64,000 nucleotides of DNA from JADKCZ01 sp963786945. GTDB taxonomy: Bacteria; Myxococcota; Myxococcia; Myxococcales; Anaeromyxobacteraceae. The stretch spans positions 1-64,000 of the forward strand of contig CAWBAO010000006.1 of the NCBI GenBank assembly GCA_963786945.1. The letters run 5' to 3'. This document shows positions 45,201 to 54,131 of this stretch, piece after piece (position 1 is the stretch's first letter; each line of letters starts with the position of its first letter). Below the pieces are notes generated by a model, which saw only the letters and a program-made list of their open reading frames with translations, made no database searches and was not told the origin of the DNA. Position numbers and translations under genes: made by a program.

Positions 45201-46002
45201 CCAGCGGCGCGCCGTCGAGCCAGGCGCGGTAGGGCCCGTCGGCGCGGACCATGGCGAGGTGGGGACCGCCCTCCAGCACCTCGAGGTCGGCGGCCAGGAC
45301 GTGGTAGGCGCCGTCGAACGGCTCGCCGTCCAGGGTGAGGTTGCCGGCCGGCGCCTCCAGGGGGCGGGTGGGCCGGTCCGGCGCCAGCAGCGGCCCGGGC
45401 ACCGACGCCGGCAGCCGTCCCAGCTCGGGCGGGACGGGCTGCTCGAAGTCGAGGGCGGCGAAGGCGCCGAAGGGGCCGGCCACGGTCCAGCCGGTGATCG
45501 TGCCGTTCTCGGCGCGGAGCGCCGCCACCCGCTCCCCGTCGCCGCGCTGGTCGGCCGCCGCGATCCTCGCCACCCGGGCCCGGTAGGCGGCCAGCCCCCG
45601 GAGCGGGGTGCGGGGTCGCAGCCCCGCCACGGAGGCCTCGATCGAGGGCGCCAGCCCGGGGACGTCGAACGCCAGCCGCGCCAGCTCGCGCAGCGCCACC
45701 AGCGCCAGCGGGTGGTCCGGGGCCGCCTCCACCGCCGCCACCAGGTGGCCGACGGCCCGCTCCGGCTGCAGCGCCCGCTCCGCCAGCAGCGCCGCGCCGA
45801 GACGCGTCCACGGATCGTCCGGGCGGGCCACCGCCAGCGACTCCAGCTCGCCCCGCGCCGCGTGCTGGTCGCCGCCCGCCAGCCAGCCCTCGAGCGCGCG
45901 CCGCGTCGCCGCCGACGGGGCGCGCGGGACACCGGCCAGGCCGGCCGGCCCGGCGCAGGCGGCCAGCACGAGCAGGAGCGGCGCCACGCGGCCGGGGCTC
46001 AC
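42283..46002 (-). CDS. Large lipoprotein with TPR and DUF3857-like domains, inactive transglutaminase region
   Basis: A 1239-residue protein beginning at a GTG that overlaps the upstream stop (GTGA). Signal VAPLLLVLAACAG marks a lipoprotein. Alanine/leucine-rich TPR-like repeats fill about 30-580. A DUF3857-like beta domain follows at about 640-820 (VHQVIRLLDQQAVGRYGEV, ELEYLRANRAPRP). A transglutaminase-like region comes next, in which the upstream paralogue's GDCKDKASL is replaced by GRGSRLVLA, so the catalytic Cys is gone. The C-terminal ~250 residues are beta-rich. It probably works with its paralogue in the envelope, possibly as an inactive partner. Confidence 0.62.
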   Translation of the reverse strand: MSPGRVAPLLLVLAACAGPAGLAGVPRAPSAATRRALEGWLAGGDQHAARGELESLAVARPDDPWTRLGAALLAERALQPERAVGHLVAAVEAAPDHPLALVALRELARLAFDVPGLAPSIEASVAGLRPRTPLRGLAAYRARVARIAAADQRGDGERVAALRAENGTITGWTVAGPFGAFAALDFEQPVPPELGRLPASVPGPLLAPDRPTRPLEAPAGNLTLDGEPFDGAYHVLAADLEVLEGGPHLAMVRADGPYRAWLDGAPLAERRSWAGAEPAQRFVAVTLTPGPHQLLVKLGREAAAPAFLMGLSRADGRPARLLSRPRPPGELLPARPGPFPAPAWDPRQLVRALEDGGHALALELAATDAASDVEAAKALAEEGLAAAPGSAPLLALRGRLHAADGSLDEQVRRARAEQSLRRSLAADPGDGPARLELVELLLAAERPGDAAEVLGGLPGPLRQRWPALLAQARVARARGQAEAAESLAERALAAGAGCGAIPLLLDQALQRDDVARTDQLVDAGRACPGGGERLAQHRLRRGDAAGAVEVLEPIFRWRPTEARLGWRLAQARRAAGDAPGALAILRALRTTWPRDGWLARAEADQLELDGDRAGARAAREEALRLDGADLATRRLLALEDGREALDDLAVDAEPVLRAYRSAAPRETGSAVLVLDAAAVEFHPGGASTERVHQVIRLLDQQAVGRYGEVVPPEGAQLLRLRTIKADGRVLEPDLGDAKGSHSLTNLEPGDFFELEYLRANRAPRPVPPASAAPFYLAELGERVFASSYAASAPRGFGLEAAARGLDVPVAVAAEGDRERVRVERHDVARVQPEPHSPPAGELLPFVQVGVGDGAEPVQLRKANAVAGLLRPTVELRALADQLKARCGAGASPEALARAAWEETRVRLPSQEDAALAPASVILSRGRGSRLVLAAALLEALGVEARLALVKPFDANQVPYRFGREEGWSALLLRVSLPGGPAWLDGVGRQVPFGAIQERLRDREALILPRPGEPPTRDRTPATAPIPEGRESEYEVRLAADGSAELGGTERFSGVFGAAAKELFLRLDETQRRQAVEMLHAGSLAGFAIGEVALEGLDQPDRPLTVRWRGRAPAAARPDDAGLQLEWLGPPAQLARQFATVSSRTSPLLVEGGLGQRTRGQVVPPPGFAARPAAPVSIDTPFGRYQRREWIEGGALRWEEELAVPLARVSPADFPAFAAFAAAVDAAQGRAASFAPLARP

Positions 46003-49000
46003 GGCGGGCCTCCCGCCGGGCCGGCGGGGACGAGCTGGACCGCCACCCGCCGGGCCACCGCCCGGTCGAGCGCGACCAGCTGGTCGCGGAAGGCCGGGTA
46101 GTCGGCCGGTGGGACGGTGACGTCCTTCCAGGTCATGGTGAACTCGGCGATCACCAGGCCGGGCTCGGCCCGGTAGGTGAGCGCCCAGGCCAGGTGGGGT
46201 CCGTCGGAGCTGGCCGGCGGGGGCAGCTCGGACGCCACCGCGCCCGGCGGCAGCGCCACCCGGTAGGCGGCGCGGCTGGTGGACGGGTCGTCGAGCTGGA
46301 GCGGGAGGCGCCGCGCCGAGAGGGTGGCCCACCCGTTGCTCATGCTGCGCGGCTCGCCGAAGGGGTTGAAGGTGAGCGCGCCCCCATCGACGCGGGCGAA
46401 GCGGGGGATGGCGGCGGTGTAGCGCTCCCGGACCGGCTGCTCCAGGTTCGCCAGGTCCTCGAAGTCCACCTGCTCGATCCGCAGCCCGGGGTAGAGCTGT
46501 CCCAGCGAGCGCTCCAGCGACGGCTTCCGGTCGGCCTCGGACTGGAAGGCGCGGCGCAGCGCCGGCGCCCGCGCCCCGGCCTGCAGGTAGCTGCCCTCCA
46601 GCGCGGCGGAGCCGTCCGACGCGAGCCGGAAGGTCATGGCGGTCTCCGACCGGTTCTCCTCGGGGCGGGCCAGCGGCAGCCGGCCGAAGCGGGGCGGCCC
46701 GTCCGGCTCGATGACCAGCACGGTGGCACCGCGGTCGGGGCTGGGGATCTCTCCGGTGCCGCTGTGGTCGGCGGTGCCGTCGAGCCAGAGGTCGAGCGAG
46801 GGCACGCGGAGGATGGCGTGGTTGAAGACCGCCAGGGACGCCGGCGCGTCGGGGACGGCGCCGAGGTGGCTCATGCGCAGCAGCACCAGCCGCGACTCGA
46901 TCCCCACCGAGGCCAGCAGGGCGTGGGTGAGCGAGGCCTTGTCCTTGCAGTCGCCGAAGCGGCGCTCCAGCACCTGGTCCACCGGGTACGGCTTGTAGCC
47001 GTGGATGCCGAACTCCAGCGCCACGTAGCGGGTCTGCGTCACCACGAAGGCGTGGAGGGCGGCCACCACGGCGCGGCGCGCGCCCGGCTCGAGCGCCTCG
47101 CCGCCACCCGGCGGCAGGGACGGGGGGAGCCCGCGCGCCCGCAGCGCCTCCCCGGCCAGCCCGCGCGCCAGGGCCTGCAGCTCCGGCCCGGGCCGGAGCT
47201 GCTCCTTCACCAGCCCCCAGTAATAGCGGTTCACCTCGTCCCAGCCCGCGAAGGTGGAGACGTGGAGGAAGCGGAAGAGCTCGGCCCAGCCGGGCAGGCG
47301 CGGCTCGCCGACGAAGCGCGGGATGGCGGTGGCGGTCCAGCGGTGCTCGGTGAGCCCGCCCGGGAGCGGCCGCTCGGCGTGGACCACGCCCCGGGGCTGG
47401 TTGGCGTGGATGGACCGCTGGGAGGGCAGCAGCAGCACGTAGTCGAGGCGGCGCCGCGCCGGCCCGCCGTCGATGGGGGTGAGGTCGTTGAAGGAGTCGG
47501 CCAGCAGGTTGGCCTCGGCCACGTCGTCGAGCCGCCACGCCACCTCCAGCACGTCGCCGGGCTGGAGCGCCGGGAAGGTGAGGGTGCGGACGTGGGTGTC
47601 GTAGTACATCCGGTACCAGGGCTCGCTGGCGCTGCTCTCGCGGTCCTCCCAGGCCTCCACCACGGTCCCGTCCGGCTTGTGGATCCGCCCCCGCTCCACC
47701 CGCAGCTCCTGGCGCCCGGGCGCGAAGCCGACCGACTGCCGCCGCGCCTCGTCGACGCCGTGCGCCGTCAGCACCTTGATGACGGTCTGCTGGTAGCGCG
47801 AGGCCAGCCCGCTCGGCTGCACGCGGACCACCTCCAGGTCGGCCAGCACCACCAGGTCGTCGCCCGGGTCCGCCTGCACCGGCAGGCGCGCCAGCGCCGC
47901 GGCGTCGGCGGCGTAGGGAGCCTCGAACGGCTCGCGCGCCGGCTCCAGGCTCTGCACCAGCTCCTTGAGCCCCGGCTGCTGGGGCCTCAGCTCCAGCGAT
48001 CGGCGCAGGTCGGCCAGCGCCTCGCCGCGCCGCCCGGCCCGCAGGCGGGCCCGGCCGCGCCGCTCCCAGCTCTCGGCGTCCTCCGGGCAGAGCCGCAGCG
48101 CCGCCTCGAACTGCAGCTCCGCCTCCGGGCCGCGCCCGTTGGCCGCCAGCAGCTCGGCCAGCCGCAGCCGCAGCGAGGCGTCGGCGGGGTCGAGCCGCAG
48201 CGCCTCCTGGAGCAGGGCCACGGCGCCGGCCACGTCGCCGAGCTGCAGCAGCAGCGAGGTGAGCTGGGCCCGGGGACCCGGCCGGTCGAAGGCCAGCGCC
48301 ACGGCCGTCCGCAGCAGCCCCGCGGCCCGGCGCGGCTGGTCCGCCTCGCGGGCCGCCTGCGCGGCCGCCACCAGCGCCGGCGCCGTGGGCGGCAGGAGGT
48401 CGCCGAGCGCGAGCCGCTCCACCCGGGCCCGCGCCGCCTGCCCGGCCCGGTCGCGGGCCTCGGCCAGCGTGAGGCGGGCCTCCACCCAGGCCGGCGCCGC
48501 CGCCACCGCCCGCTCCGCCACGCGCACCGCCTGCTGGGGCCGGTCCAGCCGCAGCAGCTCCTCGGCCATGAGCCGCTGGACGCGCGGCTCCCCCGGCTCG
48601 AGCGCCTCGGCGGCGCGAAGCTGGTCCAGCCGGCGGTTGGCATCCTCCTCCTGGGCCGCCGCCGTGAGCCGCCCCTCCAGCCAGCGCGGCGCCGCCTCCA
48701 CCATCCGGCGCGCCACCAGCGCCGGCTCGGCCGAGCGCGGCTCGAAGGCGCGCCGCAGCGCCAGCGCCACCACCTGGGCCCGCAGCGCCTCGGCCCAGGC
48801 CCGTCGGGCCGCCTCGCCCTCGCCGCGCGAGCGGGTCGCCGCCAGCCCGGCCAGCCGCTCCACCAGCCCCGGGATCGGCCGCGGGGCGGGGCCCGGCGCC
48901 GGCAGCGGGGGGAGCGCCTCCTGCACCGCGGCCGGATCGCGCGCCGTGAGCGGCAGCCCGTCGCCGCGCCCGTCGGCGAGCCGGAGCGCGAAGCCCAGCC

Positions 49001-49772
49001 AGCCGGCGTCGTGGGCCAGCTTCACCAGCAGCCGGTTGGGTCCGGCCCTCAGCGACACCAGGGCCCCGTGCTGGTCGAAGCGCGCCGGGTGATCGAGGCG
49101 GTCCTCCAGCGCCAGCACGCCGTTGACCCAGACCTTGCTCCGCCCGGCGGCGCCGAACCAGAGCCGGGCCGGCTGGTCGCGCGGGCTGTCGACCACCGCC
49201 AGCGCGTAGGCCCCCACCTGCTCGGCGGGTCGCAGCACGGCCCCCAGCGCCACCTCGCCGTCCACCGCCGCCTCGGCCGGGACCGGGCGCCACCCCACCT
49301 CGCCTCCCTTGCCGGGGAGCCTGGCACGCAGGTCGAGGTCCTGCTCGGGCGGCTCGACGCGGTCGAGCGCCCGGCGACCCTCGTCGTCGAAGGGGCCGAT
49401 CACCAGCCAGCGGGTGACGCTGCCGAGCTTGCCGACGTGCGCCGCCGCGCGCTGCAGGTTGCCGCGGGCCCGCTCCTCCCGCGCCAGGCCGAGGCGCGCC
49501 AGCGCCCGGACCTCGGCATCCGAGCGCGGATCGTCGAGCAGGCGCGCCAGCGCCAGGATCCCCCGGGTCCGGTCCGGGACCTGGTCCGCCAGCTCGGACA
49601 GCTCGGACAGCGCCACCACCGCAGCCGGCCCGTGGTCGCGGTCCAGCGCGGCGACCGCGGCGGCGTGGCGCTCGGCGGCGAGGTCGCGACCGCGCGGCGG
49701 GGCCGCCGGGCCGCCCGGCGCGGGCGCCGTGACGGCGAGCAGCGCGGCCAGCGCGAGGAGCGGGGCGATCAT
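45999..49772 (-). CDS. Large secreted TPR / DUF3857 / transglutaminase-like protein
   Basis: A 1257-residue protein with a signal peptide (LLALAALLAVTAPAPGGPA). An N-terminal beta domain (about 80-260), TPR repeats (about 300-590), a DUF3857 domain (about 620-800, VRTLTFPALQPGDVLEVAW) and a transglutaminase-like core with RFGDCKDKASLTHALLASVG (Cys942) follow in order. DUF3857 and this core occur together in many Bacteroidetes and Deltaproteobacteria; the biochemical role is unknown. It is followed directly by a paralogue whose core lacks the Cys (overlap of four bases). A cytochrome c gene lies 31 bp upstream. Confidence 0.7.
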   Translation of the reverse strand: MIAPLLALAALLAVTAPAPGGPAAPPRGRDLAAERHAAAVAALDRDHGPAAVVALSELSELADQVPDRTRGILALARLLDDPRSDAEVRALARLGLAREERARGNLQRAAAHVGKLGSVTRWLVIGPFDDEGRRALDRVEPPEQDLDLRARLPGKGGEVGWRPVPAEAAVDGEVALGAVLRPAEQVGAYALAVVDSPRDQPARLWFGAAGRSKVWVNGVLALEDRLDHPARFDQHGALVSLRAGPNRLLVKLAHDAGWLGFALRLADGRGDGLPLTARDPAAVQEALPPLPAPGPAPRPIPGLVERLAGLAATRSRGEGEAARRAWAEALRAQVVALALRRAFEPRSAEPALVARRMVEAAPRWLEGRLTAAAQEEDANRRLDQLRAAEALEPGEPRVQRLMAEELLRLDRPQQAVRVAERAVAAAPAWVEARLTLAEARDRAGQAARARVERLALGDLLPPTAPALVAAAQAAREADQPRRAAGLLRTAVALAFDRPGPRAQLTSLLLQLGDVAGAVALLQEALRLDPADASLRLRLAELLAANGRGPEAELQFEAALRLCPEDAESWERRGRARLRAGRRGEALADLRRSLELRPQQPGLKELVQSLEPAREPFEAPYAADAAALARLPVQADPGDDLVVLADLEVVRVQPSGLASRYQQTVIKVLTAHGVDEARRQSVGFAPGRQELRVERGRIHKPDGTVVEAWEDRESSASEPWYRMYYDTHVRTLTFPALQPGDVLEVAWRLDDVAEANLLADSFNDLTPIDGGPARRRLDYVLLLPSQRSIHANQPRGVVHAERPLPGGLTEHRWTATAIPRFVGEPRLPGWAELFRFLHVSTFAGWDEVNRYYWGLVKEQLRPGPELQALARGLAGEALRARGLPPSLPPGGGEALEPGARRAVVAALHAFVVTQTRYVALEFGIHGYKPYPVDQVLERRFGDCKDKASLTHALLASVGIESRLVLLRMSHLGAVPDAPASLAVFNHAILRVPSLDLWLDGTADHSGTGEIPSPDRGATVLVIEPDGPPRFGRLPLARPEENRSETAMTFRLASDGSAALEGSYLQAGARAPALRRAFQSEADRKPSLERSLGQLYPGLRIEQVDFEDLANLEQPVRERYTAAIPRFARVDGGALTFNPFGEPRSMSNGWATLSARRLPLQLDDPSTSRAAYRVALPPGAVASELPPPASSDGPHLAWALTYRAEPGLVIAEFTMTWKDVTVPPADYPAFRDQLVALDRAVARRVAVQLVPAGPAGGPP

Positions 49773-49803
49773 CCTGCGCCTGGTCTTCCCGGCGGGACTG
49801 GCG

Positions 49804-50091
49804 CTAGGGCTTCAGCTCGGCCTTGATGAAGGCGGCCACGGCCTTGATCTCCTCGGCGGAGAGCTGGGCCTTGAAGGCCGGCATCTTGGCCCGGCCGTTG
49901 GCGATCACCTGCTCCATCTCGGCGGCGGTGAGCTTGGAGGTGACCATGCTGGGCGTGCTGAAGATGGCCTTTCCCCGGCCGTCGGCGCCGTGGCACCGCG
50001 TGCACTTCTCGTGGAAGACCACCAGCCCCGAGTCGCCGGCCAGGGCGGCCAGCGGGGCGGACAGGGCGATGACGACGGCGAGGCGCTTCAT
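49804..50091 (-). CDS. Small soluble cytochrome c (class I)
   Basis: A 95-residue protein with a signal peptide (LAVVIALSAPLAALA). It carries haem motif CTRCH (30-34) and a Met ligand in RAKMPAFKAQLS, with the common C-terminal helix EEIKAVAAFIKAE. This is the usual layout of a periplasmic monohaem cytochrome c6/c5-like electron carrier. It precedes the two giant TPR/DUF3857 genes by 31 bp and may be read with them. Its partner redox enzymes are not in the window. Confidence 0.9.
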   Translation of the reverse strand: MKRLAVVIALSAPLAALAGDSGLVVFHEKCTRCHGADGRGKAIFSTPSMVTSKLTAAEMEQVIANGRAKMPAFKAQLSAEEIKAVAAFIKAELKP

Positions 50092-50206
50092 CGTGTTCTC
50101 CGGGCTCCGGGGCCCGCAGCGCGCGGGCCGGGCCGGAGTAGACCACTTCTCCGGGCGGGGGTCACGAGTGCGGGCCGGGCCCCGCCGGCGAGGCTCGGCC
50201 CCACCG

Positions 50207-50885
50207 TCACTCGGCGCGGGCCAGCGCCACCACCGTCACCCGCCGGGCCCCGGCCGCGAGGAGCGCGCGCGCCGCGGCGTCGGCCGTGGCTCCGGTGGTG
50301 ACCACGTCGTCCACCAGCACCAGCTCCCGGCCGGCCACCCGCCGCGGATCGGCCTCGAAGGCGCCGGCCACGTTGGCGGCCCGGGCCGCCCTCGAGCGGC
50401 CCACCTGCGGCGGCGTCTCGCGCACCCGACGCAGCGCCCCCTGCAGGAGCGGGGCGCCGCCGGCCCGGGCCACCTGCTCGGCCAGGCGGCCGGCCTGGTC
50501 GTAGCCGCGGGCGAGCCGGCGCCGGCGGCCCAGCGGGACCGCCACCACCAGCGCGTCCCGCGGCAGGCGGATCCGCGCCGCCAGCCAGCGCCCCAGCGGC
50601 CGGGCCAGCGCCGGCCGGTCGCCGTACTTGAGGGCGTGGATGGCGTCGGCCAGCGGGCCGCCGAAGAGTCCCCCGGCCTGCACCGCCTCGAAGGCCGGTG
50701 GCCGCGCCAGGCAGGCGCCGCAGGCCGTGGCACGGCCAGGGCGGCCGCAGCGCGGACACCCTTCGCCGGGCGGGAGGAGGGCGTCGGCGCAGGTGGCGCA
50801 GAAGGGCTCGCCCGCGCCCGCCGCAGGCGGCGCAGCGGGGCGGGTAGAGCAGGTCGAGGAGCGCGTCGAGGACGGTGCGGAGCAT
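50207..50885 (-). pseudogene. comF: ComF-family phosphoribosyltransferase, one frameshift
   Basis: The ATG at 50885 gives MLRTVLDALLDLLYPPRC, the ComF start with the first Cys pair (CAAC). Near 50808-50820 the frame breaks. Continuing one base over gives EPFCATCADALLPPGEG with the next zinc ligands, CPRCGRPGRATACGACL, and the phosphoribosyltransferase domain (YGDRPALARPLG, VPLGRRRRLARGYDQA, VLVDDVVTTGATADAA). The total of 679 bp is one base over a multiple of three, so one extra G (GGG for GG) explains it. Intact ComF of about 225 residues would aid DNA uptake or nucleotide salvage. A sequence error is as likely as decay. Confidence 0.8.
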
Positions 50886-50992
50886 CCGCCGCTCCACGAG
50901 CGGGGCGTGCCGGGCGCGAGCCGACGGCCAGCGCGAGGACGTTCTGCCGAACGTGCCCCACCGCGCCGCGTCGCCGCGGCCCCGCCCGCCCG

Positions 50993-52543
50993 CTACCGCT
51001 CCACCAGCCCCAGCCCCTTCATCTCCTTGGGCTGGGGCAGCCCCATCACCTGCAGCGCGGTGGGGGCGACGTCGGCCAGCACGCCCTTGGCGCGGAGCTT
51101 GGCGCCGCGGTAGTCCGGGTCGGCGAGGATGAACGGCACCGGGTTGAGGGTGTGCGCGGTGTGCGGCTGCCCGGTCACCGGGTCGGTCATCATCTCGCAG
51201 TTGCCGTGGTCGGCGGTGACCAGCATGGCCATGCCCTGGGCGCGCGCCACGGCGGCGAGCCGCCCCACGCACTCGTCCACCACCCGGACCGCCTTCATCG
51301 CCGCCTCCAGGATGCCGGTGTGCCCCACCATGTCGGGGTTGGCGAAGTTCACCAGCGCGAAGCCGTAGGCCCCGGTGCCGAGCGCGGCGCAGAGCTTGTC
51401 GGTCACCTCGCGGGCGCTCATCTCCGGCTTCTGGTCGTAGGTCTTCACGTCGCGCGGGCTGGGGACGAGGATGCGCTCCTCGCCCGGGTAGACCGTCTCG
51501 CGCCCGCCGTTGAAGAAGAAGGTGACGTGGGCGTACTTCTCGGTCTCGGCGCAGCGGAGCTGCCTCAGCCCGGCCTTGCTCACCAGCTCCGGGAAGATCT
51601 GCTCCAGGCCCTGCGGCGGGAAGGCCACCGGCCAGGTGAAGGTCTCGTCGTACTGGGTCATGCAGACGTAGGCCGCCAGCTTCGGCACCACCGGCCGCTC
51701 GAACTCCTTGAAGCCGGGATCGGCCAGGGCCCGCGTCAGCTCGCGGGCCCGGTCGGAGCGGAAGTTGAAGAACAGGACCGAGTCGCCGTCCTGGACGGTG
51801 CCCACCGGCTTGCCGTCGGCGTCCACGATCACGGTCGGCTTGATGAACTCGTCGGTCACGCCCTGGGCGTAGGACGCCTCGACGGCCGCCAGCCCGCTGC
51901 CGGCCCGGTACCCCTCGCCGCGCACCAGCGCGGCCCAGGCCTGCGCCACCCGGTCCCAGCGCTTGTCGCGGTCCATGGCGTAGTAGCGGCCGTGCACCGT
52001 GGCGACCCGGCCCTGGCCGCTGGCCTGGAGCCGCTGCTCCAGCTGGCGCATGAAGTCGACGCCGGAGCGGGGCGGCGTGTCGCGGCCGTCCATGAAGGCG
52101 TGGACGAAGCAGCGCGCCACCCCCTCGCGCCGGGCCAGCTCCACGCAGGCGTGGAGGTGCTCCAGGCTGGAGTGGACCCCGCCGTCGGAGACCAGCCCGA
52201 GCAGGTGGAGCGCGCCGCCGTGGGCCCGGGCGCGGCGGCAGGCCTGCACCAGCGCGTCGTTCTGGAAGAAGGACCCGTCCTCCACGGCGCGGTTGATGCG
52301 GACCAGGTCCTGGTAGACGATGCGGCCGCAGCCGAGGTTGGTGTGCCCCACCTCGGAGTTGCCCATCTGCCCCTCCGGCAGCCCCACCGACAGCCCGCTG
52401 GTCTCCAGGCGGGTCCAGGGGAACTCGCGCATCAGCGCGTCCATGCTGGGCGTCCCGGCCAGGGCGATGGCGTTGGCCTCGCGCTCGGCGCGCAGCCCCC
52501 AGCCGTCGAGGACCACCAGCAGGACCGGCTTCACCTTGGACAC
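50993..52543 (-). CDS. gpmI: 2,3-bisphosphoglycerate-independent phosphoglycerate mutase
   Basis: A 516-residue glycolytic enzyme that interconverts 3- and 2-phosphoglycerate using two Mn ions. The N-terminal VLLVVLDGWG binds metal, Ser63 in GQMGNSEVGHTNLG is the phospho-acceptor, and VHAFMDGRDTPP, FFNFRSDRARELT, NFANPDMVGHTG and VTADHGNCE are the usual later motifs. The start at 52543 follows a GGGGAGG site 4-5 bp upstream. It is of full length and apparently intact. comF follows after 107 bp. Confidence 0.96.
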   Translation of the reverse strand: MSKVKPVLLVVLDGWGLRAEREANAIALAGTPSMDALMREFPWTRLETSGLSVGLPEGQMGNSEVGHTNLGCGRIVYQDLVRINRAVEDGSFFQNDALVQACRRARAHGGALHLLGLVSDGGVHSSLEHLHACVELARREGVARCFVHAFMDGRDTPPRSGVDFMRQLEQRLQASGQGRVATVHGRYYAMDRDKRWDRVAQAWAALVRGEGYRAGSGLAAVEASYAQGVTDEFIKPTVIVDADGKPVGTVQDGDSVLFFNFRSDRARELTRALADPGFKEFERPVVPKLAAYVCMTQYDETFTWPVAFPPQGLEQIFPELVSKAGLRQLRCAETEKYAHVTFFFNGGRETVYPGEERILVPSPRDVKTYDQKPEMSAREVTDKLCAALGTGAYGFALVNFANPDMVGHTGILEAAMKAVRVVDECVGRLAAVARAQGMAMLVTADHGNCEMMTDPVTGQPHTAHTLNPVPFILADPDYRGAKLRAKGVLADVAPTALQVMGLPQPKEMKGLGLVER

Positions 52544-52652
52544 GCGGCACCTCCCCGGGCGCCGGCGCGGCGCGAAGCGGAGCCGCGATATTAGAGGCCG
52601 GCCGCCCCGGCCTCAAGGCCGGCGGCGACGGGAGGTGGCGTGGGGCCGACGC

Positions 52653-53411
52653 TCAGAACGGCGCGCAGACCGAGGCGATGATCGAGACCCCGTTGTAGGT
52701 GGTCCCGTTCCAGTTGAGCGGCAGGTAGCGGCCGGCCACGTCGAGCGCGATCCGGGGCGTGAACCGGATGAGGGCGCCGACGGTGGCCTCCGGCATGACC
52801 TTGAACTGGTTGGTCCCGCCGAAGCCGCCACGGGCCTTGTCGGCGCTCTCGCCCGCGGCCGCCATGAAGTTGACCCCCAGGTGGCCCGAGCCCACGCGCG
52901 GCAGGTTCTCCTGCGGCAGCGGCTCGCCGTCCGGGAAGACCGCCAGCAGCGCGAACTGGACGCCCAGCCCGGCGTAGGGCACCACGCGCCACTGGTTGCC
53001 GAAGGGGCGGAAGAGGACGGAGGTGGTGAACTCGGCGGCGTCCCAGCCGCCGGCCCCGACCACGCTGCTGGTCATGCCCAGGCCGGCACGGAAGCCGAAG
53101 TGGTCCCACGGATCGACCTGCACGCCGGCCTGGAAGGTGGAGGCGAAGCCGCTGTCGGCGTCGGTGACGCTCACGCCGAGGCCGGCGCGCACCTGGCCCA
53201 GGGTCGAGGTCGACGGGCTCGGGGCCGGCGTCGCCGTGACCACCGCGACCGGCGACCCGCCCAGCGCCGGGGCCGGCGGCGAGGCCGGGACGGGGGCGGC
53301 CAGCGCGTCGCCGGCGGGCGGCGCGGCGGCCGGCGGCGCGATGGCCGGCGGGACTTCGGTGGGGTCGGCGGCGAGGAGCAGGGCCAGGGTGGCGGCGGCG
53401 AGGATGGACAT
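52653..53411 (-). CDS. Outer-membrane beta-barrel protein, unknown
   Basis: A 252-residue protein. The ATG at 53411 gives MSILAAATLALLLAADP, a short signal peptide. A Pro/Ala-rich stretch (20-70) leads into a barrel with strands QVRAGLGVSVTDADSG, FGFRAGLGMTSSVVGAG, WRVVPYAGLGVQFALL and an ending in APF. An AT-richer island (53430-53455) lies just upstream and may hold its promoter. No family recognised. Divergent from the nucleosidase gene. Confidence 0.55.
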   Translation of the reverse strand: MSILAAATLALLLAADPTEVPPAIAPPAAAPPAGDALAAPVPASPPAPALGGSPVAVVTATPAPSPSTSTLGQVRAGLGVSVTDADSGFASTFQAGVQVDPWDHFGFRAGLGMTSSVVGAGGWDAAEFTTSVLFRPFGNQWRVVPYAGLGVQFALLAVFPDGEPLPQENLPRVGSGHLGVNFMAAAGESADKARGGFGGTNQFKVMPEATVGALIRFTPRIALDVAGRYLPLNWNGTTYNGVSIIASVCAPF

Positions 53412-53547
53412 GGCGGGGGAGCCTCGCACGATCGGTATAGGTAAACAACACATCCTCGCGGCGGCAGGAGGTGCGCGGCCACCCGGCCCTCCCTGCAGGC
53501 GGTCCGAGGTGGCCAAGCGCCTCTGGAATGGTCCAGTATCCGGGACC

Positions 53548-54123
53548 ATGGACGCCCTGCTCCTCGCCGCCTTCCCGCCCGAGCTGGCCGGACTCGACGC
53601 GGCGCCGCCGCCGGGCTGGCGGGTGGCCCTCACCGGGATCGGCGCCGTGGCGGCCGCGGTCGCCACGGCCCGGCTGCTGGCCGAGCGCCGCGCCTCCAGG
53701 GTGCTGTTCGTCGGCACCTGCGGCGCCTACGACGGCCGGCTCGCCGTGGGCGACCTGCTCTCTGCCTCCGAGGCCATCGCCGTCTCGCTCGACGTGCTGC
53801 AGGGGCGCGCCTACCGGCCCGAGCGCGAGGTGACGAGCTGGGGGGCCGGGTGGGCGCTCCCCTTCCCCGCCCACCCGGTGGCCGTGCCGCCCGGCATCAC
53901 CTGCGGGGCCGACGGGGCCCGGCAGCTGGCCACGCTGGCCGCCGCCGAGCACCTCGAGCTGACCGGGGTCTTCGCCGCGGCCCACGCCGCCGGCGTCCCG
54001 GTGGCCGCCGCCCTGGCGGTGGCCAACCGGGTCGGGCCCGACGCGCACGCGGAGTGGATGGCCCACCACGCCCGCGTCAGCCGGAAGCTGATCGAGGCGC
54101 TGCGCCCGCTGCTGGGGGGCTGA
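53548..54123 (+). CDS. mqnB: Nucleoside phosphorylase family protein, futalosine-hydrolase-like
   Basis: A 191-residue protein of the PNP/UDP phosphorylase fold. VALTGIGAVAAAVATARLLA, then VLFVGTCGAYDGRLAVGDLL (the Gly-rich phosphate or base pocket) and a late segment THAAGVPVAAALAVANRVGP-like (AHAAGVPVAAALAVANRVGP) match small nucleosidases. Futalosine hydrolase (MqnB), which feeds menaquinone synthesis, is the nearest guess. The protein is somewhat short for it, so the symbol is tentative. It is convergent with rlmH (8 bp apart). Confidence 0.55.
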   Translation: MDALLLAAFPPELAGLDAAPPPGWRVALTGIGAVAAAVATARLLAERRASRVLFVGTCGAYDGRLAVGDLLSASEAIAVSLDVLQGRAYRPEREVTSWGAGWALPFPAHPVAVPPGITCGADGARQLATLAAAEHLELTGVFAAAHAAGVPVAAALAVANRVGPDAHAEWMAHHARVSRKLIEALRPLLGG

Positions 54124-54131
54124 CCCCGCTC

